Numbered from the stretch's first letter, positions 1 to 6,793 are shown. The stretch is 13,369 nucleotides of DNA from Chloroflexia bacterium (GCA_013695265.1 JACDAU010000190.1:1-13369); one strand, 5' to 3'. Numbers and translations: made by a program. Notes: a model not told the origin generated them from the letters alone.

Positions 1-654
1 CAGCGCGCGGGGTGCGTGCTTGCGATCGAGCTGGACGAGACGCTGGTCGGCGTGCTGCGGGCGGAGCTTGGCGACCGCTCGAATCTGCACATCGCGCACG
101 GCGACATTCTCAACGTCCCGTACCAGCAGATGCTCGCGGAGATGTGCGGGGCCGGAAGCTACAAGGTCGTCGCGAATCTGCCATACTACATCACCTCGCA
201 CGTGCTGCGCCTGCTGCTGGAATTGTCCCCGAAGCCGGAGATGATCGCTGTGATGGTGCAAAAGGAAGTCGCGGAGCGCGCGACGGCTGGTCCGGGGGCA
301 ATGAGCCTGCTCGGCCTCTCGGTGCAGACGCTCTCCGAAGCCCGGCTCGTGGCGCACGTGCCCGCCGGGTCGTTCGTGCCGCAGCCGGAGGTGGACTCCG
401 CGGTGTTGCAGCTTCGCGTGCGGACGGAGCCGCTCTTCCCGGAGGTCTCGATGGAGCGGTACTTCGCGATTGCAGCAGCGGGGTTTGGCCAGAAGCGCAA
501 GGGGTTGCTGAACTCGCTCTCCTCGAACCTGCACCTGCCGAAGCCGGTGGTTCAGGAGGCGCTGCGCGCGGCGGGGATCGAGCCGCTTCGGCGCGCGCAG
601 CAGTTGGGGCTGGAGGAGTGGGCGCGGCTGTGCGACACCCTGCCACCAGGCTGA
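1..654 (+). CDS. rsmA: 16S rRNA (adenine(1518)-N(6)/adenine(1519)-N(6))-dimethyltransferase, 3' part
   Basis: RsmA/KsgA uses S-adenosylmethionine to dimethylate two adjacent adenines in the 3' terminal hairpin of 16S rRNA during small-subunit assembly. The gene is open at the left edge, so the N-terminus and the glycine-rich SAM motif I are outside the window. Visible are the motif II acidic stretch AIELDE, motif III (HGDILNVP), and the family signature NLPYYIT at about residues 59-65 of the fragment, followed by the C-terminal PxxSFVPQPEVDSAVL-type region and a helical C-terminal domain. It ends at TGA 652-654 inside the start of ispE, an overlap that implies co-transcription and translational coupling. 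A GTG at 16 could be called as a start, but it would delete the SAM-binding core and is not credible. Confidence 0.95.
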   Translation, partial: QRAGCVLAIELDETLVGVLRAELGDRSNLHIAHGDILNVPYQQMLAEMCGAGSYKVVANLPYYITSHVLRLLLELSPKPEMIAVMVQKEVAERATAGPGAMSLLGLSVQTLSEARLVAHVPAGSFVPQPEVDSAVLQLRVRTEPLFPEVSMERYFAIAAAGFGQKRKGLLNSLSSNLHLPKPVVQEALRAAGIEPLRRAQQLGLEEWARLCDTLPPG

Positions 655-1505
655 CGGTCCGCGCGCCGGCGAAGCTCAACCTCTCGCTCGAGGTGCTGGG
701 TCGGCACGCGGACGGCTACCACGAGCTGTGTACCCTGTTCCAGGCGGTCGATCTCTCGGACGAATTGCACGCAGAGCCGGCAGTTGACCTCACGCTTACT
801 GTGGAGGGCGACGCGCCACCCGGTGAGGAGAACCTGGTGTTGCGTGCGGCGCACATGCTCGCGCCGCACGCGGGGGGACGCGGCGCGCGCATGCACCTGC
901 GAAAGCGTATCCCTTCGGGGGCTGGGCTTGGCGGGGGGAGCAGCGACGCCGCCGCCGCCCTGCTCGCGCTGAACCGGCTATGGGAGGTTGGGCTGGGTCG
1001 GCCACAACTCGCGGCAATGGCGCGGGCGCTCGGCGCGGATGTGCCGTTCTTTCTGCACAGTGGCGCCGCGCTCGGCACTGGTCGGGGGGACGTGATTGAG
1101 CCGCTGCCGGATCTTCCCGCGCGCTGGTTCGTGGTGTCGGTGCCGCCGTTCTCCCTGCCGGAAAAGACCGCCCGGGTGTTTCGCGAACTGCGCGCGGAGG
1201 AGTACACGGACGGCGCGCGCACGCTGCGGCTGGCCACGATGGTGCGCGGCGGCGGGTCGCCGGAGCAGGGTGATCTGTACAACGGCTTGCGTGGCGCGAC
1301 GCTGCGGGCGTTCGCGGACCTCGGGCCATACCTCGCCGCCCTGGAGCGGGTGGCCGGGCAGGAATGGGCGCTCTCCGGCGCGGGTCCGGCGTGCTACGCG
1401 CTCGCGGCGTCGAGGGAGGAGGCTGAGGATCTGGCGCTATGCGTGAAGAGTATGCCAGGCGTGCGGTATGTGACGAGCGCCGCTTCGGGCGGCGCGAGGT
1501 GGTAA
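630..1505 (+). CDS. ispE: 4-diphosphocytidyl-2-C-methyl-D-erythritol kinase
   Basis: IspE phosphorylates CDP-ME with ATP in the non-mevalonate (MEP) isoprenoid pathway in the cytoplasm. It is a GHMP kinase. The substrate-side N-terminal motif APAKLNL carries the conserved Lys (residue 15), the glycine-rich ATP loop PSGAGLGGGSSDA spans about residues 95-107, and GADVPFF carries the expected catalytic Asp137. The C-terminal GHMP motif SGAGPACYAL is also present. The 291-aa length is normal. I chose GTG 630 because GGAGGAG at 612-618 precedes it by 11 nt; a CTG at 651 would give a shorter N-terminus. It overlaps rsmA by 25 nt, an order seen in many bacteria. The reading frame stays open upstream through rsmA, but that stretch is only a shadow. 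Confidence 0.96.
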   Translation: MRHPATRLTVRAPAKLNLSLEVLGRHADGYHELCTLFQAVDLSDELHAEPAVDLTLTVEGDAPPGEENLVLRAAHMLAPHAGGRGARMHLRKRIPSGAGLGGGSSDAAAALLALNRLWEVGLGRPQLAAMARALGADVPFFLHSGAALGTGRGDVIEPLPDLPARWFVVSVPPFSLPEKTARVFRELRAEEYTDGARTLRLATMVRGGGSPEQGDLYNGLRGATLRAFADLGPYLAALERVAGQEWALSGAGPACYALAASREEAEDLALCVKSMPGVRYVTSAASGGARW

Positions 1506-1688
1506 GTGTCAGGGGTGCGGCGGGGTAGCGCCTGTCCCGTACAGCGGTGGGCGTTGAACCCCACGGCAAGGGAGGTGGTGGCGGGTTGCAAGATTGCACC
1601 AGATCAGGCGACCCGGTGGGTCGCCCCTACTTCGGCATCCTTCTCATGCGTGTTCGTCTGCAACTTCCTGTTTCCAACAAACTACCAA
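1506..1688. other. Intergenic gap between convergent ispE and O-antigen-ligase-like gene
   Basis: No gene is visible in these 183 bases. The only structure is the palindromic repeat at 1607-1630, midway between the two converging genes. It has no run of T on either side, so it is not a classical intrinsic terminator, though it could still stall transcription. Confidence 0.5.
1607..1630. repeat. Short palindromic repeat, copy 1 (GGCGACCC-GGT-GGGTCGCC + CCTAC)
   Basis: GGCGACCC (1607-1614) and GGGTCGCC (1618-1625) form a perfect 8-bp stem around GGT and are followed by CCTAC. The right end CGCCCCTAC is the same as in the copy at 6133-6157 and, as GTAGGGGCG, the left end of the copy at 12437-12460. 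The shared outer end with a different inner palindrome marks this as one of a dispersed family. Confidence 0.6.
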
Positions 1689-3104
1689 TCACTCCTCGGT
1701 CGTGACGAGCGTCTCGGCGACTCCGAGGAAGAACCAGAACAGCACCGCGAACGGCAGGCCGAAGTAAAAGGCGTCCACCATTCCGTGCGCCACGGCGGCG
1801 GTCATTGCGGCGAGCAAGCCGATCGCGAGGGCCCGCGTCTCGGGGTCGGGTCGGCGGTACGCGGTGAGGGCGATCCAGTAGAAGCGGGCAAGCAGCCACA
1901 GGATCGCGAGCAGCCCGATGATTCCGAGCTTCGCGCCGAAATCGAGAAAAAGATTGTGGGCATCGACCAGTTCCGTGCCCTCCAGCCGTTGACGGGGGAT
2001 GTAGCGCCGCATCCAGCGCACGTTGCCAAGCCCCGTACCCCACAACGGACTCTTGCCAATCTCTTCGATCGCGGCACGCCACAGCCGCTCGCGCGTATCG
2101 GCGGATCCCCTGCCGGGTGTGAACATCCCGTGGAGGCGGTCCTGCCCGGTCAGTGCGAGGACCACTACCCCGACAAGCCCGGCGGCGGAGGCGGGCAGGA
2201 GCCACTTCCAGCGACGGAGCAGCGCGGCGACGACGAAGGCGGCGACCGCAATTGCGAGCCAGCCGCCGCGCGAGCCGGAGAGCAGCAACGCCACTGCCAT
2301 CAGCACCGCCCCGGCGAGGTATCCCCGCGCGCGGACGCCCCCAGCTCGCGGCCCGAGGGCGAGGCCGAGCGCGCCGAACAGGGGCAGGGTGCGACTAAGA
2401 TACAGCGCGAGGGTGTTGGGATGGTTGAAGACGCTTGCCACCCGATAGTTCCCGCCGACCGCCTCCGGGGGCGCGATTACGACGCTGAGTGCCTGGTACA
2501 CCCCGTACAGGCAGATCAGGATCGCGCCCGCGAACAGTACGTCGAGCGCGAGCCAGAGGCGTTGCCGGTCTCGCGCGGCGATCAGCACGAGCGCGTACAC
2601 GGCGATCGGCTCGATGACGAGGGAGTACGCGCGAAAGCCAACCCGAAGGCCCTCGCGGGTATCGGGCAGCAGGATGATGAGCGTGACGGTGCTGATCGTT
2701 ACCAGCAGCACGGCGGGCCAGAAGTACGGACTGCGGGAAGTGCGCCGTAGTGGGGTAATCAACTCCGCAGAGGACCCGGAGAGAAGCGCGCGCCAGTACA
2801 CGCCGAGCAGGAGTCCAAGCACGGACGCGAGCAGCACCACATCGGGCAGAGAGAGGTCCAACGGGCCAAACGGCCGACGAAGCAGGAAGTGCAGGGGTAA
2901 CGTGGCAAGGATCGTCAGCAGGGAGATCTGCGGGGAGAGTGACGCGACCGCGACGAAGCAGAGGAGCGAAAGCGCGGCGCCCGCATAGCCGGGCAGAAGC
3001 AGAAAGGCGGCGATCCCGGCGACCAGGAACCCCAGCGCTGCCCCGCCCAGCTCCGCAAGGTCACTCATGGCGGAACTCAGCCCCGGCCGGTCAGATCCGC
3101 GCAC
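1689..3104 (-). CDS. O-antigen ligase / Wzy-polymerase-like polytopic membrane protein
   Basis: This is an integral membrane protein of 471 aa with about a dozen hydrophobic segments spread over its length. In the middle and C-terminal half it has the hallmarks of the O-antigen ligase/polymerase (Wzy_C, PF04932-type) family: FNHPNTLALYL around residue 228, a GSRGGW loop near 276, and the large periplasmic-loop region with GTGLGNVRW near 356 and DAHNLFLDFGAKLG near 380, whose His is the conserved one of the family. Such proteins transfer or polymerise lipid-linked glycans at the outer face of the membrane; the substrate here is unknown. I place the start at GTG 3104 because AAGGAG (complement of 3110-3115) lies 5 nt upstream. 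ATG 3119 and ATG 3068 are in-frame alternatives without clear ribosome sites. No glycosyltransferase neighbours are present. Confidence 0.85.
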   Translation of the reverse strand: MRGSDRPGLSSAMSDLAELGGAALGFLVAGIAAFLLLPGYAGAALSLLCFVAVASLSPQISLLTILATLPLHFLLRRPFGPLDLSLPDVVLLASVLGLLLGVYWRALLSGSSAELITPLRRTSRSPYFWPAVLLVTISTVTLIILLPDTREGLRVGFRAYSLVIEPIAVYALVLIAARDRQRLWLALDVLFAGAILICLYGVYQALSVVIAPPEAVGGNYRVASVFNHPNTLALYLSRTLPLFGALGLALGPRAGGVRARGYLAGAVLMAVALLLSGSRGGWLAIAVAAFVVAALLRRWKWLLPASAAGLVGVVVLALTGQDRLHGMFTPGRGSADTRERLWRAAIEEIGKSPLWGTGLGNVRWMRRYIPRQRLEGTELVDAHNLFLDFGAKLGIIGLLAILWLLARFYWIALTAYRRPDPETRALAIGLLAAMTAAVAHGMVDAFYFGLPFAVLFWFFLGVAETLVTTEE

Positions 3105-3155
3105 GCCCGCTCCTTCCATGTCATCGCTCGCCCTGTCATCGCTTGCGACCCCCGC

Positions 3156-3184
3156 AGTATAGCAATGGGACCCGCCCGCCACAA
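3156..3184 (-). promoter_or_regulatory. Sigma70-type promoter for the O-antigen-ligase-like gene
   Basis: On the minus strand TTGTGG (complement of 3179-3184) and TATACT (complement of 3156-3161) are separated by 17 nt. Predicted initiation would be about 45 nt upstream of the GTG start at 3104. It runs divergently from the selenoprotein operon. Confidence 0.6.
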
Positions 3185-3195
3185 CGAGCGCGGGG

Positions 3196-3201
3196 TATAC
3201 T
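3196..3201 (+). promoter_or_regulatory. Possible -10 box for the AhpD-UDG operon
   Basis: TATACT lies 51 nt upstream of the ATG at 3252, but no convincing -35 hexamer is found 16-18 nt before it. The call rests on the -10 alone, on its identity with the TATACT boxes at 4774, 8733 and (minus) 3161, and on its position upstream of a strong ribosome site. Confidence 0.35.
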
Positions 3202-3251
3202 GGCGAACGCGGCAGCGAGCCGCGCGAGGCATAAAGCAAGGAGGTGCAGAT

Positions 3252-3779
3252 ATGCCGAGGGTACAGCCGGTTTCGGTTGACGCCGCGCCGCCGGAAGCCG
3301 AAGCCGTGTTCGCGCGGTACATGGCGGAGCGGGGCAACGTCCCCAACATGTTCCGGACGCTCGCCGTGCGGCCGGAGATCATGACCGCGTTCGATAACGC
3401 GCTGCACGCGGCGCTGAAGACTGGCACCCTGCCGCTGCGGCTCAAGGAGTTGGTGGCGGTCCGGGTGTCGCAGATCAACGGGTGCCGCTACTGACTATCG
3501 AGCCACTCCGCCTTGTTAAGGCGGCTGGGAGTCTCGCAGGAGACGATCGAGGAGATGGACGCGCAGGGCAGCGGCACGGAGATGGACGAGCGGGATGGTG
3601 CAGCGCTCGCGTTCGCGGAGGCGATGACCCTGCACCCGCGCGCCGTGCCTGAGGAGGTATGGCGCGGGATGAACGCGTGTTATGACGAGGGCGAGATCGT
3701 GGAGATAGCGGCGATCGTCGCGGTCTTCAACGGCTTCAATCGGTTCAACGACGCGCTGGAGGTGGAGGTGACGCCATGA
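3252..3779 (+). CDS. AhpD-like / carboxymuconolactone decarboxylase-family peroxidase, selenoprotein (in-frame TGA 3492-3494 = Sec81)
   Basis: This is an AhpD/CMD-fold enzyme of 175 aa when the in-frame TGA at codon 81 is read as selenocysteine. AhpD proteins use a CxxCxxxH motif as a thiol redox centre that reduces peroxiredoxin or peroxides. Here the motif reads C78-R-Y-U81-L-S-S-H85, so the TGA stands exactly where the second redox Cys belongs. Before it lies the family N-terminal half (NMFRTLAVRPE, LKELVAVRVSQINGCRY). After it the same frame continues with LLRRLGVSQETIEEM, ERDGAALAFAEAMT and a C-terminal FNGFNRFNDALE typical of the family. The start ATG 3252 has AAGGAGGT (3238-3245) 6 nt upstream. 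A SECIS-like hairpin follows the TGA. Its stop overlaps the next gene by ATGA. Ordinary calling would give an 80-aa stub plus an unsupported TTG-started fragment at 3513. Alternatives are a nonsense mutation or a sequencing error (TGC to TGA). Confidence 0.88.
3499..3536 (+). promoter_or_regulatory. SECIS-like hairpin for the AhpD-like selenoprotein
   Basis: CCGCCTT (3508-3514) pairs perfectly with AAGGCGG (3518-3524) around a GTT loop (3515-3517). Twenty nt separate the TGA from the loop, and the first loop base is G. A lower helix of CGAG (3499-3502) with CTCG (3533-3536) and short inner pairs can extend it. Bacterial SECIS elements lie inside the coding region just after UGA, at roughly 16-37 nt to the apical loop, with a G at loop position 1 or 2; this one fits. 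The structure was folded by eye only. Confidence 0.75.
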
Positions 3780-4075
3780 TACTTTTACTGCGAACAGCTG
3801 GCAGGGCGCTCGTCCGCGTCATACGGCTCGGAACGGTGGTTATCGTGGGGCTTGCAGTCGAGCAGGAACTCTCCAAGCCACGGGAGCGGCGCACCTGGCA
3901 CGGGAGCGTTGGCCCGGTACCGTACAACTTCCGGCGGCCATTGCGTGCGCGGCTCAAGCGTGAGTCGTGGCAGCCCGACAGCCGGGAGAGCGTCATACCC
4001 CGCGCCTTCGGACTTGGTTGGGGGCTGAACTTTGGGCGGCTCGCAGGGATCCTGAGACGCGGCGAGCGCAGGTGA
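3776..4075 (+). CDS. Small DUF5808-like protein
   Basis: A 99-aa basic protein begins with a short hydrophobic N-terminus (about residues 1-28, a possible membrane anchor rich in Leu, Val and Ile) followed by a charged region. Its C-terminal segment, DSRESVIPRAFGLGWGLNFG at about residues 68-87, resembles the DUF5808 pattern of a proline-bearing VP-R/K-x-FG-x-GW-x-NFG stretch; that assignment is from memory and moderate. Function is unknown. ATG 3776 overlaps the stop of the AhpD-like selenoprotein (ATGA), with purine-rich GGAGGTGGAGG upstream, and its own TGA overlaps the GTG of the glycosylase gene. All three are therefore likely translated from one message. A fully soluble role cannot be excluded. 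Confidence 0.75.
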   Translation: MILLLRTAGRALVRVIRLGTVVIVGLAVEQELSKPRERRTWHGSVGPVPYNFRRPLRARLKRESWQPDSRESVIPRAFGLGWGLNFGRLAGILRRGERR

Positions 4076-4695
4076 CGCAGCCGGGGCTGTTCGACGATCA
4101 GCCCTTCGCCTCGCTTGATGCGGTGCGCCGGGAGGCACTGGAGTGCCGCAGGTGTGATCTGTGGAAGTCGGGGCACCGGGTAGTGTTCGGCTCGGGCGCG
4201 GAGCGCGCGCGGTTGATGGTGGTTGGCGAGGGGCCGTCGGATGCGGACGACCGGACGGGATTGCCGTTCAGCGGGCCTTCGGGCGGGTTGCTGGACGCGT
4301 GGCTGGGGGAGCTTGCGCTGAGCCGGGCGGAGGTGTGGCTCACGAACGTCGTGAAACACCGTCCGACGATGACGGAGCACGGGCGGGAGAGGAACCGGCC
4401 ACCCCGGGCGAAGGAAGCTGCGGCGTGCGCGGTGTGGCTCGCGGAGGAGCTGCGGCACGTGCGTCCCGACCTGGTGCTCGCGCTCGGCGGCTCGGCGGGC
4501 AAGGCGCTGATCGGGCGGGACTTCAAGATCACGCAGCAGCGGGGGGTGATGCTCGCGGGGCCGGGCGATGTGCCGGTGCTCGCGACGTTCCACCCGGCAT
4601 ATCTGCTGCGCCTGGAACCGCCGGAGCTTCAGGAGGCGGTGCGGCTGGTGCGGGAAGACCTGGCGCTCGTGCGGCAGACGATTGCGGTCCCGTGA
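4072..4695 (+). CDS. Uracil-DNA glycosylase, family 4/UdgX-type superfamily
   Basis: A 207-aa Fe-S type uracil-DNA glycosylase, which excises uracil from DNA to start base-excision repair. The start GTG 4072 overlaps the previous stop (GTGA). Cluster-ligand candidates are C25 and C28 (ECRRC) at the N-terminus and C119 (AAAC). The usual third ligand in the NVVKCRP motif is replaced: the sequence reads NVVKHRP with His96. Motif A is GEGPSDADDRTGLPFSGPSG (from G52), where family 4 usually has GEAPG-x-x-ED. Motif B is HPAYLLR at residue 174. A seven-residue-longer stretch (TMTEHGRERNR) lies between His96 and C119. The KRRIH loop typical of UdgX is absent. It is therefore a family-4-like enzyme with a variant cluster site rather than clear UdgX. 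Uracil specificity is inferred from the family. Confidence 0.9.
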   Translation: MTQPGLFDDQPFASLDAVRREALECRRCDLWKSGHRVVFGSGAERARLMVVGEGPSDADDRTGLPFSGPSGGLLDAWLGELALSRAEVWLTNVVKHRPTMTEHGRERNRPPRAKEAAACAVWLAEELRHVRPDLVLALGGSAGKALIGRDFKITQQRGVMLAGPGDVPVLATFHPAYLLRLEPPELQEAVRLVREDLALVRQTIAVP

Positions 4696-4750
4696 CCCCC
4701 GCGACCGCGGCGGGATCTGCCCATCGCGAGATGACCGCTGTTGCCACGGT

Positions 4751-4779
4751 TTGCGTGTGCGCTTGTGATGGCGTATACT
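4751..4779 (+). promoter_or_regulatory. Promoter of the helicase leader
   Basis: TTGCGT (4751-4756) and TATACT (4774-4779) are spaced by 17 nt. Initiation would fall near 4786, inside the palindrome at 4780-4793. It is the best promoter between the glycosylase and helicase genes and would give a leader of nearly 200 nt. Confidence 0.6.
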
Positions 4780-4793
4780 TATGTAGCTACATA
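4780..4793. promoter_or_regulatory. 14-bp perfect palindrome TATGTAGCTACATA, probable operator
   Basis: A perfect AT-rich palindrome in a GC-rich background begins one base after the -10 box, over the expected transcription start. Its ATGT...ACAT form is like PadR-type operator half-sites, but the regulator is unknown. Confidence 0.5.
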
Positions 4794-4818
4794 AAAGAGA
4801 ACGCGTCCGTGAAAGATA

Positions 4819-4853
4819 GAGATGCCGCTCCTTTGAAGCGCATCTCCTTTTTT
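4819..4853 (+). terminator. Intrinsic terminator in the helicase leader (attenuator candidate)
   Basis: GAGATG (4819-4824) pairs with CATCTC (4841-4846), and CGCT (4826-4829) with AGCG (4837-4840), with one bulged C and loop CCTTTGA. The stem is followed by C and six T (4848-4853). It lies about 65 nt after the predicted start of transcription and about 130 nt before the helicase ATG, so it would end a short leader RNA unless relieved. It could equally mark the end of a small RNA. Confidence 0.75.
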
Positions 4854-4981
4854 GTGCCCTGTGCCCATCCTCCCTCCTGAGCGGTCGGCTGAAGACGTAA
4901 CCTCCGTATGTCAGCGTCGAGTAACTCTATTAGAGGAAGGCACAACTACCTGTGGCACTCCACACCCTACCCGAGGTCCCG

Positions 4982-6103
4982 ATGGCCTCTTTCTCCGACT
5001 TGCCTATCTCCCGGGAGGTCCATACGGCCATCCAGGACTTCGGCTGGGAGACCCCGACCCCGATCCAGGCGCTCTCCTTGCCCGCGCTGCTCAACGGCGA
5101 GGACGTCGTGGGACTCGCGCAGACCGGCAGCGGCAAGACCGCCGCGTTCAGCATTCCCCTGATCGAGCGCGTGGACACCCGCCGTCGCGGTATTCAGGCG
5201 CTCGTGCTCGTGCCGACGCGCGAGCTGGCCACCCAGGTCGCAGCGGAAATGACCAGGCTCGCGCGCAACACGCCGTTGCGCGTCCTCACGGTGTTCGGCG
5301 GCACGGCGATGAACCCGCAGCTCAATGCGCTCCGCTCTGGTCGCGCCCACGTAGTCGTCGGCACACCGGGACGCATCCTGGACCACTTGCAGCGGGGGAC
5401 GCTCAAGCTCGACGCGGTTCACTACCTCGTCCTTGACGAGGCGGATCGCATGCTTGACATGGGCTTCGCGCCGGACGTGCAGCGCATCCTCTCGCATACC
5501 CCGAAGGATCGGCAGACCGCCCTCTTCTCCGCGACGATGCCCAACGAGATCCGCAGCATCGTCCACCGGCACATGCGCTCGCCGCTGTCGCTCCAGGTGG
5601 AGTCTGACGCTCCAACGGTCGACACGGTGGAGCAGGTGTACTACCACGTCGCCGACCGCGACAAGACGCGCGGCCTGCGCTCCCTGATCGACGCCGAGCG
5701 AAACCCGCTCGCGATCGTGTTCCGGCGCACTCAGCACGGCGCGGCCAAGCTGCACCGTCAGTTGGAGCGCGACGGCTACCGCGTCGGCGTGCTGCACGGC
5801 CGGATGACGCAGGGGCAGCGCAACCGCACGCTCAGTGATTTCACGAGCGGGCGCACCCGTATCCTCGTGGCGACCAACGTCGCGGCGCGCGGGCTGGACA
5901 TCCCCGATGTCACGCACGTCATCAACTACGATATCCCCGAGGACGCGGAGACGTACATTCACCGCATCGGACGGACAGCGCGCGCGGGCAAGGGCGGAAT
6001 CGCCGCCACGCTCGTCGGCGAGTCGGACCTCGCCGCTTTCGAGCAGATCACCCGCCGTCTGCCCGTGACCGTCCGTGAGAATCGCCTACCTATTTACGCG
6101 TAA
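4982..6103 (+). CDS. DEAD-box ATP-dependent RNA helicase
   Basis: A minimal two-RecA-domain DEAD-box helicase of 373 aa that unwinds or remodels RNA duplexes with ATP. All motifs are present in order: the Q motif with PTPIQ, motif I AQTGSGKT (from residue 46), Ia PTRELA, Ib TPGR, II DEAD (152-155), III SAT (183-185), IV IVFRRTQ, V ARGLDIPDVTHVINYD and VI HRIGRTARAG (from 327). It stops about 50 residues after motif VI, so it lacks the basic C-terminal RNA-binding tail of DeaD, CsdA or RhlE. ATG 4982 gives the family-typical MASFSDL N-terminus, with GAGG at 4973-4976 just upstream. GTG 4952, preceded by AGAGGAAGG (4932-4940), is an in-frame alternative that adds ten residues. The long leader with promoter, palindrome and terminator suggests regulated expression, as is common for cold- or stress-induced helicases. 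Confidence 0.96.
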   Translation: MASFSDLPISREVHTAIQDFGWETPTPIQALSLPALLNGEDVVGLAQTGSGKTAAFSIPLIERVDTRRRGIQALVLVPTRELATQVAAEMTRLARNTPLRVLTVFGGTAMNPQLNALRSGRAHVVVGTPGRILDHLQRGTLKLDAVHYLVLDEADRMLDMGFAPDVQRILSHTPKDRQTALFSATMPNEIRSIVHRHMRSPLSLQVESDAPTVDTVEQVYYHVADRDKTRGLRSLIDAERNPLAIVFRRTQHGAAKLHRQLERDGYRVGVLHGRMTQGQRNRTLSDFTSGRTRILVATNVAARGLDIPDVTHVINYDIPEDAETYIHRIGRTARAGKGGIAATLVGESDLAAFEQITRRLPVTVRENRLPIYA

Positions 6104-6132
6104 CCGCGCGTTTCATCACGGTCTGGTGTTCC

Positions 6133-6157
6133 GGGGCGTTCAATTGAACGCCCCTAC
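6133..6157. repeat. Short palindromic repeat, copy 2
   Basis: A perfect 22-bp palindrome occupies 6133-6154 (GGGGCGTTCAA and its reverse complement) and is followed by TAC. The core TTCAATTGAA differs by one base from that in the copy at 12437-12460. It lies 29 nt after the helicase stop and could fold in the 3' end of its mRNA, but no T-run follows. Confidence 0.7.
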
Positions 6158-6313
6158 GCTAATTGCCCTACCATACCCATAGCTGGTCCCTGTCCACTCC
6201 AAGCCTCATCTACCTTGTGCCGAACTCCGTGGTACCATAGCCCGACGATTGATAGCGGGCGGAACTGAGTCCTGCGACTGGAACGGACGGGCAACGGGAA
6301 GGATGCGAGGCAA

Positions 6314-6793
6314 ATGCTGGATATGGCGCTCATCGTTACCTTGGTGATGCTGGTGCTCCTCGTGGCCACAGCAGTTGCGATTCTGGTCCTGCGACTCGGT
6401 TCAGGCTTCGGGCCAGATTTCCCCTTCTTAGTCGGCCTGCTCGCGGGCGTGTCCCTGAGCGCCAGCGCTGTGGTTGGCCTTCGCCTGGAGCCGTCCCCTT
6501 CGGAGTGGTTGCTGCTGGTCATGGCAGCGTTATTGATGGTTGCCAACGCATTGGCTATCATCGCCCGAAGGCACAAGCCCGAACTGCTGTACAAGCGTAG
6601 TTCCCCGCCCCCAGCAGAGCGCGTTGCTGAGCTCGATGTCCGACTGCTGCGTCGAGACGAGCTACGAGCCCTGGTCTCCGAGGGCCAAAGACTTCACGCC
6701 ATAAAGCTCTACATGGACGACACCGGAGCGACCTTGAGCGAAGCCAAGGGCATCATCGATGGTATGCGACCGGAGAGGATCGAGTCAGCGTAG
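6314..6793 (+). CDS. Small membrane protein with ribosomal L7/L12 C-terminal-like domain
   Basis: A 159-aa protein with three hydrophobic segments (about residues 4-27, 36-56 and 65-84), an Arg/Lys-rich turn, a proline-rich linker (SSPPPAE) and a soluble C-terminal domain. Residues about 121-150 (ALVSEGQRLHAIKLYMDDTG, then ATLSEAKGIID) match the pattern of the bL12 C-terminal fold: a helix with AIKLYR-like residues, a TG turn, and an LxEAK helix. Such L7/L12-CTD-like modules occur outside the ribosome in small bacterial proteins of unknown function, possibly as protein-interaction domains. ATG 6314 has GAGG at 6307-6310 and AAGGA at 6299-6303; ATG 6323 is an alternative. It stands alone between the helicase and the dehydrogenase. 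Function is not known. Confidence 0.8.
   Translation: MLDMALIVTLVMLVLLVATAVAILVLRLGSGFGPDFPFLVGLLAGVSLSASAVVGLRLEPSPSEWLLLVMAALLMVANALAIIARRHKPELLYKRSSPPPAERVAELDVRLLRRDELRALVSEGQRLHAIKLYMDDTGATLSEAKGIIDGMRPERIESA

Noticed and set aside
12..629. N-terminal extension of the ispE frame through rsmA
   Set aside because: It is low-complexity Arg/Gly/Ala-rich and out of frame with clear RsmA coding; IspE homology begins only near 650.
1506..2750. Long plus-strand frame of 414 codons
   Set aside because: It is antisense to the O-antigen-ligase-like gene. Its sequence is rich in Gln, Glu, Arg and His with no domain, as expected of the mirror of a hydrophobic high-GC gene.
3513..3779. Separate 88-residue gene starting at TTG
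   Set aside because: It has no ribosome site, begins inside the SECIS-like stem, and is simply the in-frame continuation of the AhpD-like protein after the TGA.
4967..5962. Long minus-strand frame opposite the helicase
   Set aside because: The plus strand holds a complete DEAD-box helicase with every motif; the opposite frame is a composition shadow.
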